DNA of 14,683 nucleotides from Palsa-1392 sp036493915 (GTDB taxonomy: Bacteria; Verrucomicrobiota; Verrucomicrobiia; Chthoniobacterales; UBA10450). Under the pieces are notes generated by a model. It was not told the DNA's origin and did no database searches. It worked only from the letters and a program-made list of their open reading frames with translations. The translations under genes were made by a program, and so were the position numbers. The stretch covers positions 1-14,683 of the forward strand of contig DASXPA010000188.1 in NCBI GenBank assembly GCA_036493915.1, written 5' to 3'. This document shows, piece by piece, positions 1-7,660 of the stretch. Position 1 is the stretch's first letter. Every line of letters begins with the position of its first letter.

Positions 1-833
1 ATCGTCCAACGGCCTTCGCCCGAATCCGCCACGTTCCCAGTAAAGCCGCTCAGCTCGACGTCTTCATTGAACGCGCGCGAAGAGAGATCGAGCAGCCACG
101 AAGTGATCACGCTGCCACGCCGCCAAACCTCGGCGACCCCACGGAGATCGATGTCGTAGCGCGTGTTTTCGGGCAAATCCTTGCAGGTGGCGTTTTTGAT
201 AATGTCGAAGCCCTCGGCGTAGGCCTGCATTAAGCCGTATTCGATGCCGTTGTGGACCATCTTGACGTAATGCCCGGACCCGCTTCGACCGCAGAGCAAG
301 TAACCTTCCGCGGCCGTCGTGTTCGCGGTCACCTCGGAAGTCGGCGGGATGCCGCTCGGGCCCGGCGCAAGGGTTTTGAAAATCGGCTCGAGTCTTTTGA
401 AGGCTTCCTCCGGGCCGCCAATCATGAGGCAATAGCCGCGCTCCAAACCCCAGACGCCGCCGCTCGTGCCGACATCCATGTATTGAATCCCTTTTTCTGC
501 GAGCATCTTCGCCCGGCGGACGTCGTCGTGGAAATTGGAGTTGCCGCCGTCGATGATGGTGTCGTTAGGCGCGAGCAGTTCGGCGAGTTTGAGGACCGTC
601 TGCTCGGTCGGATTCCCCGCAGGCACCATCAACCAGATAGCGCGCGGCGGACTAAGTTTTTGCACCAGATCCTCGAGAGAACTTGCGCCGCCGCCGCCAT
701 CTCCAACGAGCGTTTCGACGTTCCCCGCGCTGTAGTCGAAGCCGACGCACTGATGCCCGGCGCGGAGAAGCCGCCGCGCCATATTTCCGCCCATCCGGCC
801 GAGACCGATTATGCCGATTTGCAATGTTTCCAT
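1..833 (-). CDS. gnd: 6-phosphogluconate dehydrogenase (decarboxylating), 3' end off the window
   Basis: This enzyme oxidises and decarboxylates 6-phosphogluconate to ribulose 5-phosphate in the cytosolic oxidative pentose phosphate pathway. The reading frame starts at the ATG complementary to 831-833 and stays open to the window edge, giving 277 residues. Visible marks are the N-terminal Rossmann motif GIIGLGRMGGNMARRL, then IIDGGNSNF, then GTSGGVWGLERGYCLMIGG, then GHYVKMVHNGIEYG with the family's catalytic Lys and Asn, and near the edge DSGEGRWT. The order and spacing of these motifs fit the short bacterial YqeC/GntZ-type enzyme of about 300-330 residues better than the 470-residue E. coli Gnd, so only a few dozen residues should be missing. 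No convincing Shine-Dalgarno precedes the start. The gene is divergent from the amidohydrolase. One TCGTTAGGC site (562-570) is read as A-P-N-D. Confidence 0.93.
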   Translation of the reverse strand, partial: METLQIGIIGLGRMGGNMARRLLRAGHQCVGFDYSAGNVETLVGDGGGGASSLEDLVQKLSPPRAIWLMVPAGNPTEQTVLKLAELLAPNDTIIDGGNSNFHDDVRRAKMLAEKGIQYMDVGTSGGVWGLERGYCLMIGGPEEAFKRLEPIFKTLAPGPSGIPPTSEVTANTTAAEGYLLCGRSGSGHYVKMVHNGIEYGLMQAYAEGFDIIKNATCKDLPENTRYDIDLRGVAEVWRRGSVITSWLLDLSSRAFNEDVELSGFTGNVADSGEGRWT

Positions 834-911
834 AGACTTGGGCGGCGATACTGAGGAAACTTTTCGTCGAACACAAGGTTTTCGCGGCGCGCGATTTGTT
901 CGCCACTCGGC

Positions 912-1031
912 ATGTCCATTGCCGTTCTCCTTGCCGCACTGACACTCACGGTCGGCGTCGCTCTCGCCAATTCCATTTCCGCGCTTCTTCTCGTCGGGGA
1001 ACGGCGCTACCCGCACTCAACAATTTTCTAA
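912..1031 (+). CDS. Possible 39-residue hydrophobic small protein
   Basis: An ATG at 912 opens a 39-codon frame ending in TAA at 1029-1031. Its translation begins MSIAVLLAALTLTVGVALA, a hydrophobic stretch that could be a membrane segment or a signal peptide, followed by a short polar tail ending RRYPHSTIF. Nothing else supports it: there is no clear ribosome binding site and I recognise no homology. It could equally be a remnant or a chance ORF in this decayed-looking spacer. Confidence 0.2.
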   Translation: MSIAVLLAALTLTVGVALANSISALLLVGERRYPHSTIF

Positions 1032-1041
1032 GCACCTCCAA

Positions 1042-1127
1042 CCTTGTCGGCCTGAGCAGAACGAAGAACCTGGCGCAAGATTTTGAGAGACCCCACGATG
1101 AACCGCGGCGTTGGCAGCGAGACAAGG
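1042..1127. repeat. Repeat-like inverted repeat (CCTTGTC ... GACAAGG)
   Basis: CCTTGTC at 1042-1048 is exactly mirrored by GACAAGG at 1121-1127. The interior begins GGCCTGAGCAGAACGAAGAA, which resembles a degenerate version of the dispersed 'TGTCATCCTGAGCGAAGCGAAGGATCT' type of intergenic repeat that I recall from many bacterial genomes. That resemblance is from memory and was not checked. Only one copy is visible in the window, so repeat status is an inference. Confidence 0.35.
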
Positions 1128-1130
1128 GCC

Positions 1131-1178
1131 AGTCCTTCTTGATGAAACGCGATCAGGAGCTGCGAAAGCGCCATTTTC
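1131..1178 (+). pseudogene. Possible short remnant of a pepF-like gene
   Basis: This stretch translates as a 16-residue segment with the core SFLMKRDQELRKRHF. The intact pepF gene in this window contains SFLVKRDPELRKRAF at about 4379-4429. Twelve of 16 residues agree, and six of the identical residues use different synonymous codons (for example TCC/TCG, TTC/TTT, GAG/GAA, AAG/AAA), which points to shared coding ancestry rather than recent DNA copying. The similarity does not extend clearly on either side, so coincidence remains possible. Confidence 0.3.
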
Positions 1179-1217
1179 CTTTTGTCATTTTTCACCCGGG
1201 TGCACAATCTCGCAGGC

Positions 1218-2864
1218 GTGAAACTGCTCGCACTTCTTCTCGCCACATCTCTCTTCGCTGCTTCCATCGCCGCAAACGCCGAGACGAAGCCGCCGATCGC
1301 GAAGACGGAGAAAATCGCGCTCGTCGACGGAACTGTCATCAACCCGGCGGACGGCAAAACACTTCCCCATGCCGTGGTCATGCTCGAGGGCGATCGTATC
1401 GCCGCAGTTGGCTCGCCTAACGAAGCTAAGGTTCCCGCCGACGCCCGTCGGATCGACTGCACGGGCAAATTTATCCTTCCGGGTTACATCGACAGCCACG
1501 TCCATTTTTTCCAGTCGGGCGATCTCTTTACCCGTCCTGATGTCGTTGATCTCACGAGCATTCGCCCCTACGCCGAGGAGGTCGCCTGGACTAAATCCCA
1601 CCTCAACGACACTTTTGCGCGCTACCTGCGCAGCGGTATCACCAGCGTCGTCGATGTCGGGGGACCGATCTGGAATTTCACGGTGCGCGAGCAGGCCAAC
1701 TCAACTGCGAAAGCCCCGCGCGTCGCCGTGGCCGGTCCACTTATTTCCAGCGTCGCGCGGCCCCAACTCGACCTCGGTGACCCGCCGATCGTCAAAGTCG
1801 ACACCCCGGAGCAGGGTCGGGAAATGGTCCGCCGGCTCGCTGCTCATCGACCCGACTACATCAAGATTTGGTACATTGTTGGTCCCGATCACCCGGTTGA
1901 GAAATTCCGGCCGATCGTTCACGCCGTGGTCGCCGAAAGTCACGCCCATCACCTCCGCGTCGCTGTGCACGCGACGGAATTGGAAGCCGCCCGCGCCGCG
2001 GTCGAAGAGGGTGCCGACCTCCTCGTGCACAGTGTCATCGACAAACCGGTTGATCCTGCATTCATTAGGCTGCTGCGGGAGCACGGCACCATCCTTACCC
2101 CCACCCTGGTTGTCTTTGAGCGCTACGGCCGCACCTTTGCGAATAAGCTCAACCTGACTCCTGAAGAGTTAGCCTGGGGCAATCCCGAAGTCATCGCCAC
2201 GCTCGACGTCGCGAAGTTACCGCCGGATAAGACTCCGGATCGAATCAAAACCGCCCGCGCACATTCGGACGAAGTGCTCAAGCGCATCAGACAGACTTAC
2301 GATATCGCCTTCAAAAACTTGAAGACCTTGGAGGACGCCGGCATTCCCATCGCCGCCGGGACCGATGCGGGAAACATCGGCACCATCCACGGGCCCGCCC
2401 TCTTTCGCGAGTTTCAGCTCATGCACGAGGCGGGGCTGACGCCGATGCAGATTCTGAAAAGCACAACCGCCACCGCCGCCCGCGTCTTCGACACGGCGGA
2501 TGGAAGAAGTTTTCGCGATGCCGGAACTCCCAAACTCGGCGCCATCGCAGTGGGCAACTTCGCCGATCTCGTGATTCTGAATTCCAATCCGCTTGACGAC
2601 ATCAGCCATGCCTCTGACATCGACACCGTCATCAAAGGCGGCACTGTCTACCCCGCCGCGAACTTCTTTCCCAAAGCGGAATCCACGTCAGCCGCGACGC
2701 TTCCCGAGATGATGACAGGGATGGTCGCGCACAGTTATGGCGGCCCAGAGGTGCTGAAGCTGGAAAGGATTCCGGTCCCCGAACCGGACGAACACCAGAT
2801 TCTCGTGCGGACGATCGCGAGCGGCGTCAACCCGGCTGATCCGCTGATCCTCGAGGGAAAGTAG
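1218..2864 (+). CDS. Secreted metal-dependent amidohydrolase, fused to a truncated oxidoreductase N-terminus
   Basis: This is an amidohydrolase-superfamily enzyme of the imidazolonepropionase-like/prolidase-like group; the substrate is unknown. I chose the GTG at 1218 because it begins a clean signal peptide (MKLLALLLATSLFAASIAANA, then ETKPP), which suggests periplasmic or extracellular action. In-frame TTG (1182) and GTG (1200) starts also exist. Numbering from 1218, metal-site residues are H94 and H96 (IDSHVHFF), K216 (YIKIW, the likely carboxylated lysine), H251 (AVHAT), H271 (LLVHSV) and D383 (AAGTDAG). The catalytic domain ends near residue 485 with VIKGGTVYPAANFF. There is no stop there: the frame continues into the start of the neighbouring MDR oxidoreductase (MTGMVAHSYGGPEVLKLE) and ends at a TAG at 2862-2864, giving 548 residues with about 50 foreign C-terminal ones. 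One TCGTTAGGC-type site (1415-1423) is read S-P-N-E. Confidence 0.85.
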   Translation: MKLLALLLATSLFAASIAANAETKPPIAKTEKIALVDGTVINPADGKTLPHAVVMLEGDRIAAVGSPNEAKVPADARRIDCTGKFILPGYIDSHVHFFQSGDLFTRPDVVDLTSIRPYAEEVAWTKSHLNDTFARYLRSGITSVVDVGGPIWNFTVREQANSTAKAPRVAVAGPLISSVARPQLDLGDPPIVKVDTPEQGREMVRRLAAHRPDYIKIWYIVGPDHPVEKFRPIVHAVVAESHAHHLRVAVHATELEAARAAVEEGADLLVHSVIDKPVDPAFIRLLREHGTILTPTLVVFERYGRTFANKLNLTPEELAWGNPEVIATLDVAKLPPDKTPDRIKTARAHSDEVLKRIRQTYDIAFKNLKTLEDAGIPIAAGTDAGNIGTIHGPALFREFQLMHEAGLTPMQILKSTTATAARVFDTADGRSFRDAGTPKLGAIAVGNFADLVILNSNPLDDISHASDIDTVIKGGTVYPAANFFPKAESTSAATLPEMMTGMVAHSYGGPEVLKLERIPVPEPDEHQILVRTIASGVNPADPLILEGK

Positions 2865-3623
2865 GCGAAGGAATTCGGAACTCATCTGCCGCTCATCCTC
2901 GGTTACGACATGGCTGGAGTGGTGGTTAAGGTCGGAGCAAAGATCACCAAGCTAAAGGTGGGCGATTCGTCTACGCCTTCCTTCTTTTCGGTGGCGGCTG
3001 GACGGAATATTGCCTAACGAATGAAGGTGAAGCCGCGCGCAAGCCGCAGTCGATTGACTTCACCGCCGCGGCCGCCGTGCCTCTCGCTGCACTCACTGCC
3101 TGGCAGGCCTCATCGACACGGCGCATTTGAGCGCCGGCCAAACCATTCTCATTCAGGGCGGCTCCTGCGGAGTCGGGAGTTTCGCCGTCCAGATCGCGAA
3201 GGCGCGCGGCGCCAGAGTTATCGCGACGGCTTCAACGGCAAACCAGGATTTACTCAAACAACTCGGCGCGGACATAGCGATCGACTACGAGAAAACCAAA
3301 TTCGAAGGTGTGGCCAAAGATGTCGATGTCGTCCTGGATGTCGTTGGGCATGACACGCTCGCACGCTCCGACGGCGTCGTGAAGAAAGGCGGCATCGTCG
3401 TTTCCATCGCTTCCAGCATTAACCAGACGATGGCAGCCCAACACGGCGCCCGCGCTGTTTTTCTTGCCTCTCATACCAACGCCGGTGAGCTCGCCGAGAT
3501 CAGTCAGTTAATCGACGCGGCAAGATCGAGCCGGTGGTTTCAGAAATCCTGCCGCCGACCGTCGCGGCCAAAGCCACTGAGCAAGCCGAGACTCATCACA
3601 CCCGCGGTAAGGTCGAGATCGCG
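2712..3623 (+). pseudogene. MDR-family NAD(P)H:quinone oxidoreductase, inactivated
   Basis: Pieced together across frames, this encodes a zinc-independent quinone-oxidoreductase-like MDR protein of about 304 codons, the family's usual size. Segments in order are MTGMVAHSYGGPEVLKLE, SGVNPADPLI, LILGYDMAGVVVKVG, GGWTEYCLTNEGEAA, the nucleotide-binding GGSCGVGSFAVQIAKARGA, LGADIAIDYEK, VLDVVGHDTL and the C-terminal KIEPVV...HHTRGKV. Four lesions break it: a TAG at 2862-2864 where relatives have a Tyr codon (GK-Y-AKEFG), and single-base losses near 2967, 3108 and 3519. Its own stop is also not evident, since the final frame runs on into pepF. It retains one intact TCGTTAGGC-type site (3012-3020). 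Sequencing error is unlikely for all four lesions because the flanking genes are clean. The first 51 codons are still translated as the tail of the upstream amidohydrolase. Confidence 0.88.
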
Positions 3624-3764
3624 AGCGTTTCACCCAGCTCAGCAATCCGCCTACAGACCTCGGGGCAGGATTGTGAGTTCACGCGCCGCGCGGTTCGCAC
3701 GCCCTCGGAGACGACACCGGGTGAGGCGGGTCGCGTTTGCGCGCGGCGGAAGTTCGCGTTCGCT

Positions 3765-5570
3765 ATGCGCATGGAAGTCACAACCACACCCACCCGCGCT
3801 GAGATTGCCGAAGCGGACAAATGGGATCTCACTCACCTCTTCGTCAGCGTTGATAAATGGAGCGAAGACTTCGCCTGGATTCAGACGACTTTTCCTCGCC
3901 TAACGAACTGGAAAGGTCGTGTGGGCGAATCGGCGGAGACGCTCGCCGAGCTGCTCGAATTCGAAAAGTCACTCAATCTAAAAATCGAGCGCGTTTACCA
4001 CTACGCCTCGCTTCAGCTCGCGGAGGATAGCGCCAACCCCGAGTATCTCGCGCGCATTGGGCAACTGGAGAATTTGCTCACGACGATCGGCGAAGTTGCG
4101 TCGTTCGTCGTCCCGGAGATTCAGGCAATCGACGATGAGAAGTTCGCCGAATTTCTCCGCGAGCCGGCGCTGAAAGAATGGCGGATCAGCCTGCACAAGA
4201 TTCGGCGAATGAAGCCGCACGTTCTTTCGGAAAGAGAAGAGCGCCTCCTCGCGCTCGGAAGCTCCGCGCTCGATGGCTACGACGACGCTTTCTCGCAGCT
4301 CACCAACGTCGATATGAAGTTCGGCGTTCTCCGCGACGAGAAAGACGAAGAGCGCCCGCTAACGCAAAGTTCCTTCAGTTCGTTTCTCGTGAAACGCGAT
4401 CCCGAACTGCGCAAACGTGCGTTTCATCAGTTCTACGCGGAGTTTCAGGATCACCAGTTCACGCTCGCGGCGGCGCTCTCCTATTCGGTGAAAGCCGATG
4501 TCTTCCGCGCCCGCGCCCGCAATTATTCTTCGGCGCTGGAGGCGTCGCTTTTTCACGACGACATCCCGGTGGCGGTTTACGACCAACTGATCGCATCCGT
4601 GAAGCAAAATCGGCAGCCGCTTTTCCGCTATTACGAACTGCGCCGGCGCGTTCTCGGATTGAGCGCGCTGCATCAATACGACACCTATGTGCCGCTCGTC
4701 GCCGAGATCGAAACGAACATCTCTTTCGACGAAGCGATCGAAAAAGTGCTCGCCTCACTGGAGCCGTTAGGCAGCGAATATGTCGACTCGTTAGGCGCGG
4801 GACTACGCGGGCGCTGGTGCGATCGTTACGAGTCGAAAGGGAAGCGAAGCGGCGCCTTTTCGAGCGGCAGCTACGGCGCGCCGCCTTACATTTTGATGAA
4901 CTACAAGAGCGACGTTTTCTCCGATGTTTACACGCTCGCGCACGAGGCCGGCCATTCCATGCATACCTGGAACGCGCAGCGCACGCAGCTTTATCAGGAC
5001 GCCGATTACCCGATTTTTCTCGCCGAAGTCGCCTCCACCTTTAACGAAGAGTTGCTCACCCATCATCTCCTCGAGCAGACCGACGATCCGAAGATGCGCG
5101 CCTACATCATCAATCGACAGATCGACGACATCCGCGGCACACTCTTTCGGCAAACAATGTTTGCCGAGTTCGAAAAAATGATCCACGCGATCGAAGAGCA
5201 CGGCGAGGCGCTCACCCTCGAGGTGTTCAAGAGCGAATATCGCAAGTTGCTCGAGGCTTACTTCGGGAGCGGTGTCGTCCTCGATGCGGAACTCGATCTC
5301 GAATGCCTTCGCATCCCGCATTTCTACAGCGCGTTTTACGTTTACAAATATGCCACCGGCGTCTCCGCCGCGATCGCCCTCGCGGAACGCGTCCTCTCCG
5401 GCGCCCCCGGTGCGATCGAAGCGTATCTCGGATTTCTCAAGTCCGGCGGCTCGAAGTTTCCGCTCGAGACCTTGCAAAAAGCCGGCGTCGATATGACCAC
5501 TTCCGCGCCGGTCGAGAGCACGCTCGCGCTCTTCGAACGCCGCGTCGGCGAGCTCGAAACACTCCTCTGA
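3765..5570 (+). CDS. pepF: Oligoendopeptidase F (M3 family zinc metallopeptidase)
   Basis: This is a cytosolic zinc peptidase that cleaves short peptides during peptide turnover. Starting at the ATG at 3765 it has 601 residues, the usual PepF length; the ATG at 3771 is an equally good start. The open frame extends upstream to 3534, but that part is the tail of the dead oxidoreductase plus spacer. The zinc site is HEAGH at 393-397 within LAHEAGHSMHTW, and E421 in FLAEVASTFNEE is the third ligand. The N-terminal ADKWDLTHLF and the central SSFLVKRDPELRKRAFHQFY are typical PepF_N regions. The C-terminal PHFYSAFYVYKYATG is the conserved substrate-side motif. No clear Shine-Dalgarno is visible. It contains TCGTTAGGC sites at 3898-3906 and 4788-4796 and a near match at 4764-4772. 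The TPR gene follows after 71 bases. Confidence 0.95.
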   Translation: MRMEVTTTPTRAEIAEADKWDLTHLFVSVDKWSEDFAWIQTTFPRLTNWKGRVGESAETLAELLEFEKSLNLKIERVYHYASLQLAEDSANPEYLARIGQLENLLTTIGEVASFVVPEIQAIDDEKFAEFLREPALKEWRISLHKIRRMKPHVLSEREERLLALGSSALDGYDDAFSQLTNVDMKFGVLRDEKDEERPLTQSSFSSFLVKRDPELRKRAFHQFYAEFQDHQFTLAAALSYSVKADVFRARARNYSSALEASLFHDDIPVAVYDQLIASVKQNRQPLFRYYELRRRVLGLSALHQYDTYVPLVAEIETNISFDEAIEKVLASLEPLGSEYVDSLGAGLRGRWCDRYESKGKRSGAFSSGSYGAPPYILMNYKSDVFSDVYTLAHEAGHSMHTWNAQRTQLYQDADYPIFLAEVASTFNEELLTHHLLEQTDDPKMRAYIINRQIDDIRGTLFRQTMFAEFEKMIHAIEEHGEALTLEVFKSEYRKLLEAYFGSGVVLDAELDLECLRIPHFYSAFYVYKYATGVSAAIALAERVLSGAPGAIEAYLGFLKSGGSKFPLETLQKAGVDMTTSAPVESTLALFERRVGELETLL

Positions 5571-5641
5571 AATCGCGCAATCCCGACCTCGGGAGCGAGG
5601 CATTTACAGAAGCGGGCGCGAGACCTGCTTTTACAGGACCG

Positions 5642-6109
5642 ATGACTCTTGAGTGGCAGCTTCGCGCCGCCTGCGGCTATGCCGAACTCGGGATGGAACG
5701 CGAATCCATCGCCGAGCTCAACGCCATTGCGAAGGAGGATCAGGATGACCCCGAAGTGCTCCTTCTTCGTCTCCATCATCTCATGCATCGGAAATCGTGG
5801 AGACGCGCGCTGACGATCAGCCGGAAACTCTGTCGCGTCGCACCCGATTGCGGCGCCGGTTTCTTGCACGCCGGGTTTTGTTTGAACCAGCTCGGGAAAA
5901 CGGCCGAGGCACTCAAGGTCCTCTTGCACGGGCCGTCGACGCTGCGACGCGAGCCGATTTATTACTACAACATGGGTTGCTATGAGGCGCTCCTCGGCAA
6001 CGCCCGCGTCGCGCAGAAGCATCTCAAGATCAGCTTCGAGATGGACGCCAGCTTCCGCGCGATCGCCAAAACCGACCCCGATCTAAAAACAGTCCAAGCG
6101 CTGCTCTGA
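5642..6109 (+). CDS. Small TPR-repeat protein
   Basis: This 155-residue soluble protein is built of helical pairs with TPR spacing: ACGYAELGMERESIAELNAI, LLLRLHHLMHRKSWRRALTI, GFLHAGFCLNQLGKTAEALK and YYNMGCYEALLGNARVAQKH each show the alternating large and small hydrophobic pattern plus the Gly/Ala positions of TPR helices A and B. It has no signal peptide or membrane segment, so it probably acts as a cytosolic protein-protein interaction scaffold; the partner is unknown. The ATG at 5642 is the only nearby ATG, with AGGA just upstream. It lies 71 bases after pepF on the same strand with no evident terminator, so co-transcription is plausible. The gene has no TCGTTAGGC site. Confidence 0.85.
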   Translation: MTLEWQLRAACGYAELGMERESIAELNAIAKEDQDDPEVLLLRLHHLMHRKSWRRALTISRKLCRVAPDCGAGFLHAGFCLNQLGKTAEALKVLLHGPSTLRREPIYYYNMGCYEALLGNARVAQKHLKISFEMDASFRAIAKTDPDLKTVQALL

Positions 6110-6340
6110 ATGCGTTCCTCCAAGCATCTGAAGCAGAGCTCCAGGTAGCGCCTCGTCTCAAGCGTTGCTTGACGCATCTCGCGGCAACGAACTTCCTGAG
6201 ACGGTAGTCGGGTCACAGTCGTGCGCGCGAGGAGAAGTTCGTCGCGGTGAAACATCGCGACCAGCACGTGAGGCGGATCGCTACCCAGCAGAAGAGTTTC
6301 CCGCACAAGAATTTCTCGCTGTCCGTGCGAACGTCAGCGG

Positions 6341-7399
6341 ATGCGGCGCTACGTGGAGCTTGTGATTGAAGACATCGCGTTTGGCGGAAGAGGCGTCGGG
6401 CGGGCGGACGGCAAAGCGGTCTTCGTCCCGTTTACGATCGATGGCGAACGCGTCACCGCGCGAATTACGCGCGAGAAGAAGTCTTTCGCCGAAGCCGAAA
6501 TCGTTAGGCTGGAGAAAAGTTCGCCAGCGCGCGTAGCGCCGCTCTGCCCGTATTTCGGTCGCTGCGGTGGATGCAGTTACCAGCACATGAATTATGAGCA
6601 CCAACTTCGCTGGAAAGAGCGACAGGTCGCACAAGTGCTGCAGCGCATTGGCAAATTCCACGAACCCCCGCTGCAACCGATCGTGGCCTCGCCGCTCGAC
6701 TACGACTATCGCAACCGTATCACTGTCCATGTCGATCGCGGCGTCGTCGGATTTTTTCGGCGCGATGTCCACCGCCTCATCGATATCGAGCATTGCCCGA
6801 TCTCCGCGGCGGAAGTGAACATAGAACTCAGCGCGCTCCGCGCCCGCCGGCCCCGCGACGGCCATTACACCCTGCGCGCCCATGCCGGTCCGCGCGTTTT
6901 TTCGCAAACGAACGACGCCGTCGCGGAGAAGCTGGCGGAAGCCATCGATGCGCTCATTCCACCGGATCAAACACTTCTCATCGACGCCTACTGCGGCGCC
7001 GGCTTTTTCGCGAAGCGGTTATTGGGGAAATTCGAACGCGTCGTCGGCCTCGATTGGGACATCCACGCGATCGCCGCCGCGGAAGCAGATGCGCTCCCGA
7101 GCGAAAGCTATTTCGCAGGCGATCTTGCTGCGCAATTGGCGAGTCACCTCGCCGCAGCCGAGCCAAGCCGGACGACGGTGATCGTCGATCCACCTGCGAC
7201 AGGTCTGAGCGTGGAAGTGCGAGAGATTCTGGCGTTACATCCGGTCGCGACCGTCGTTTACGTCTCGTGCAACCCTCCTACGCTGGCTCGCGATCTAGCC
7301 GATCTAAGCACAGGCTTCACACTTGGCAGCGTGACCCCATTCGACATGTTTCCACAAACCGCCGAGATAGAGGCGCTCGCGCATCTGACCAGCAAGTAA
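6341..7399 (+). CDS. TRAM-domain, Fe-S class I SAM-dependent RNA m5U methyltransferase (RlmD/TrmA family)
   Basis: This enzyme probably methylates C5 of a uridine in rRNA or tRNA. The N-terminal ~58 residues form a TRAM RNA-binding domain (VIEDIAFGGRGVGRADGKAV). The four Fe-S cysteines are C69, C75 and C78 (CPYFGRCGGC) and C152 (EHCPIS). The SAM site is DAYCGAGFFA (215-224), motif IV is DPPATG (283-288), and the catalytic nucleophile is C310 in YVSCNPPTLARDL. FPQTAEIE at the C-terminus carries the likely general base E344, although the usual His two residues before it is Glu here. The TRAM domain and the cluster favour RlmD-type over TrmA/RlmC, but at 352 residues it is short for RlmD (about 430), so the target base is uncertain. 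It contains one TCGTTAGGC site (6501-6509), read V-R. A decayed copy of its 3' third lies at 8429-8662. Confidence 0.92.
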   Translation: MRRYVELVIEDIAFGGRGVGRADGKAVFVPFTIDGERVTARITREKKSFAEAEIVRLEKSSPARVAPLCPYFGRCGGCSYQHMNYEHQLRWKERQVAQVLQRIGKFHEPPLQPIVASPLDYDYRNRITVHVDRGVVGFFRRDVHRLIDIEHCPISAAEVNIELSALRARRPRDGHYTLRAHAGPRVFSQTNDAVAEKLAEAIDALIPPDQTLLIDAYCGAGFFAKRLLGKFERVVGLDWDIHAIAAAEADALPSESYFAGDLAAQLASHLAAAEPSRTTVIVDPPATGLSVEVREILALHPVATVVYVSCNPPTLARDLADLSTGFTLGSVTPFDMFPQTAEIEALAHLTSK

Positions 7400-7422
7400 A
7401 CCGCCCTCCAACAAAGCTCCGG

Positions 7423-7543
7423 GGAGGACGGGCTGGTGCCCCGTCGCACTTGGTCGAGCCTCGTCCAAGGCCCTTTTGCGCGTAGCGCGACCGCAACGCA
7501 CCCCATCTCGCGCCGCGGGCGACGGGTTAATGATCCGTTCTGC
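7423..7543. repeat. GGAGGACGG palindromic repeat, copy 1
   Basis: About 24 bases after the methyltransferase stop, GGAGGACGGGCTGGTG opens an arm that runs to CCCCGT (7423-7444). A weak inverted partner lies at 7522-7543 (13 of 22 positions complementary). The left half matches copy 2 at 8692 closely, including the shared run GCACTTGG and a following TTGCGCG core. No ORF is credible here. The rest of 7400-7660 holds a TCGTTAGG octamer at 7574-7581 and a GGCCC-TCTAG-GGGCC hairpin at 7610-7624 downstream of the PEP-CTERM gene. Confidence 0.6.
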
Positions 7544-7660
7544 CCGGAAAGCTCGTGAGCCATCCGGCTGTGTTCGTTAGGTTGAAGTTAGCGCGATGTT
7601 CGACGCGCAGGCCCTCTAGGGGCCGGCATGTTCGAAATTTGCCCAGCTCGCCTTCGAGGA

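Larger units (their letters stand above)
834..1217. other. Divergent spacer between gnd and the amidohydrolase gene
   Basis: This 384-base stretch holds no convincing full gene. It contains a possible 39-residue ORF (912-1031), an inverted repeat with a repeat-like interior (1042-1127) and a short stretch that translates like part of PepF (1131-1178), each listed separately. I could not pick a clear promoter for either flanking gene. Confidence 0.6.

Noticed and set aside
252..854. 200-codon plus-strand ORF opposite gnd
   Set aside because: The minus strand over the same bases encodes an unmistakable 6-phosphogluconate dehydrogenase, so this is antisense.
1028..1468. Minus-strand ORF containing GSLKILRQVLRSAQADK
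   Set aside because: It overlaps the amidohydrolase start. That peptide resembles spurious ORFs I recall being annotated over dispersed intergenic repeats, which supports repeat DNA rather than a gene.
4178..5044. 288-codon plus-strand ORF inside pepF
   Set aside because: It is an arginine-rich out-of-frame shadow of pepF. The PepF frame carries the HEAGH zinc site and family motifs throughout.
5980..6306. Minus-strand ORF of 108 codons (GTG start) including MFHRDELLLARTTVTRLPSQ, covering the spacer between the TPR and methyltransferase genes
   Set aside because: It overlaps the well-supported TPR gene by 130 bases on the opposite strand, has no recognisable family and no ribosome binding site, and its C-terminal third is clearly antisense of TPR codons. 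The spacer part could be a remnant, but I cannot support it.
7596..7635. Direct repeats ATGTTCGA (7596-7603, 7628-7635) flanking a GGCCC hairpin, possibly target-site duplications
   Set aside because: Only eight bases, with a 24-base interior too small for any mobile element. It may simply be a weak terminator-like hairpin.
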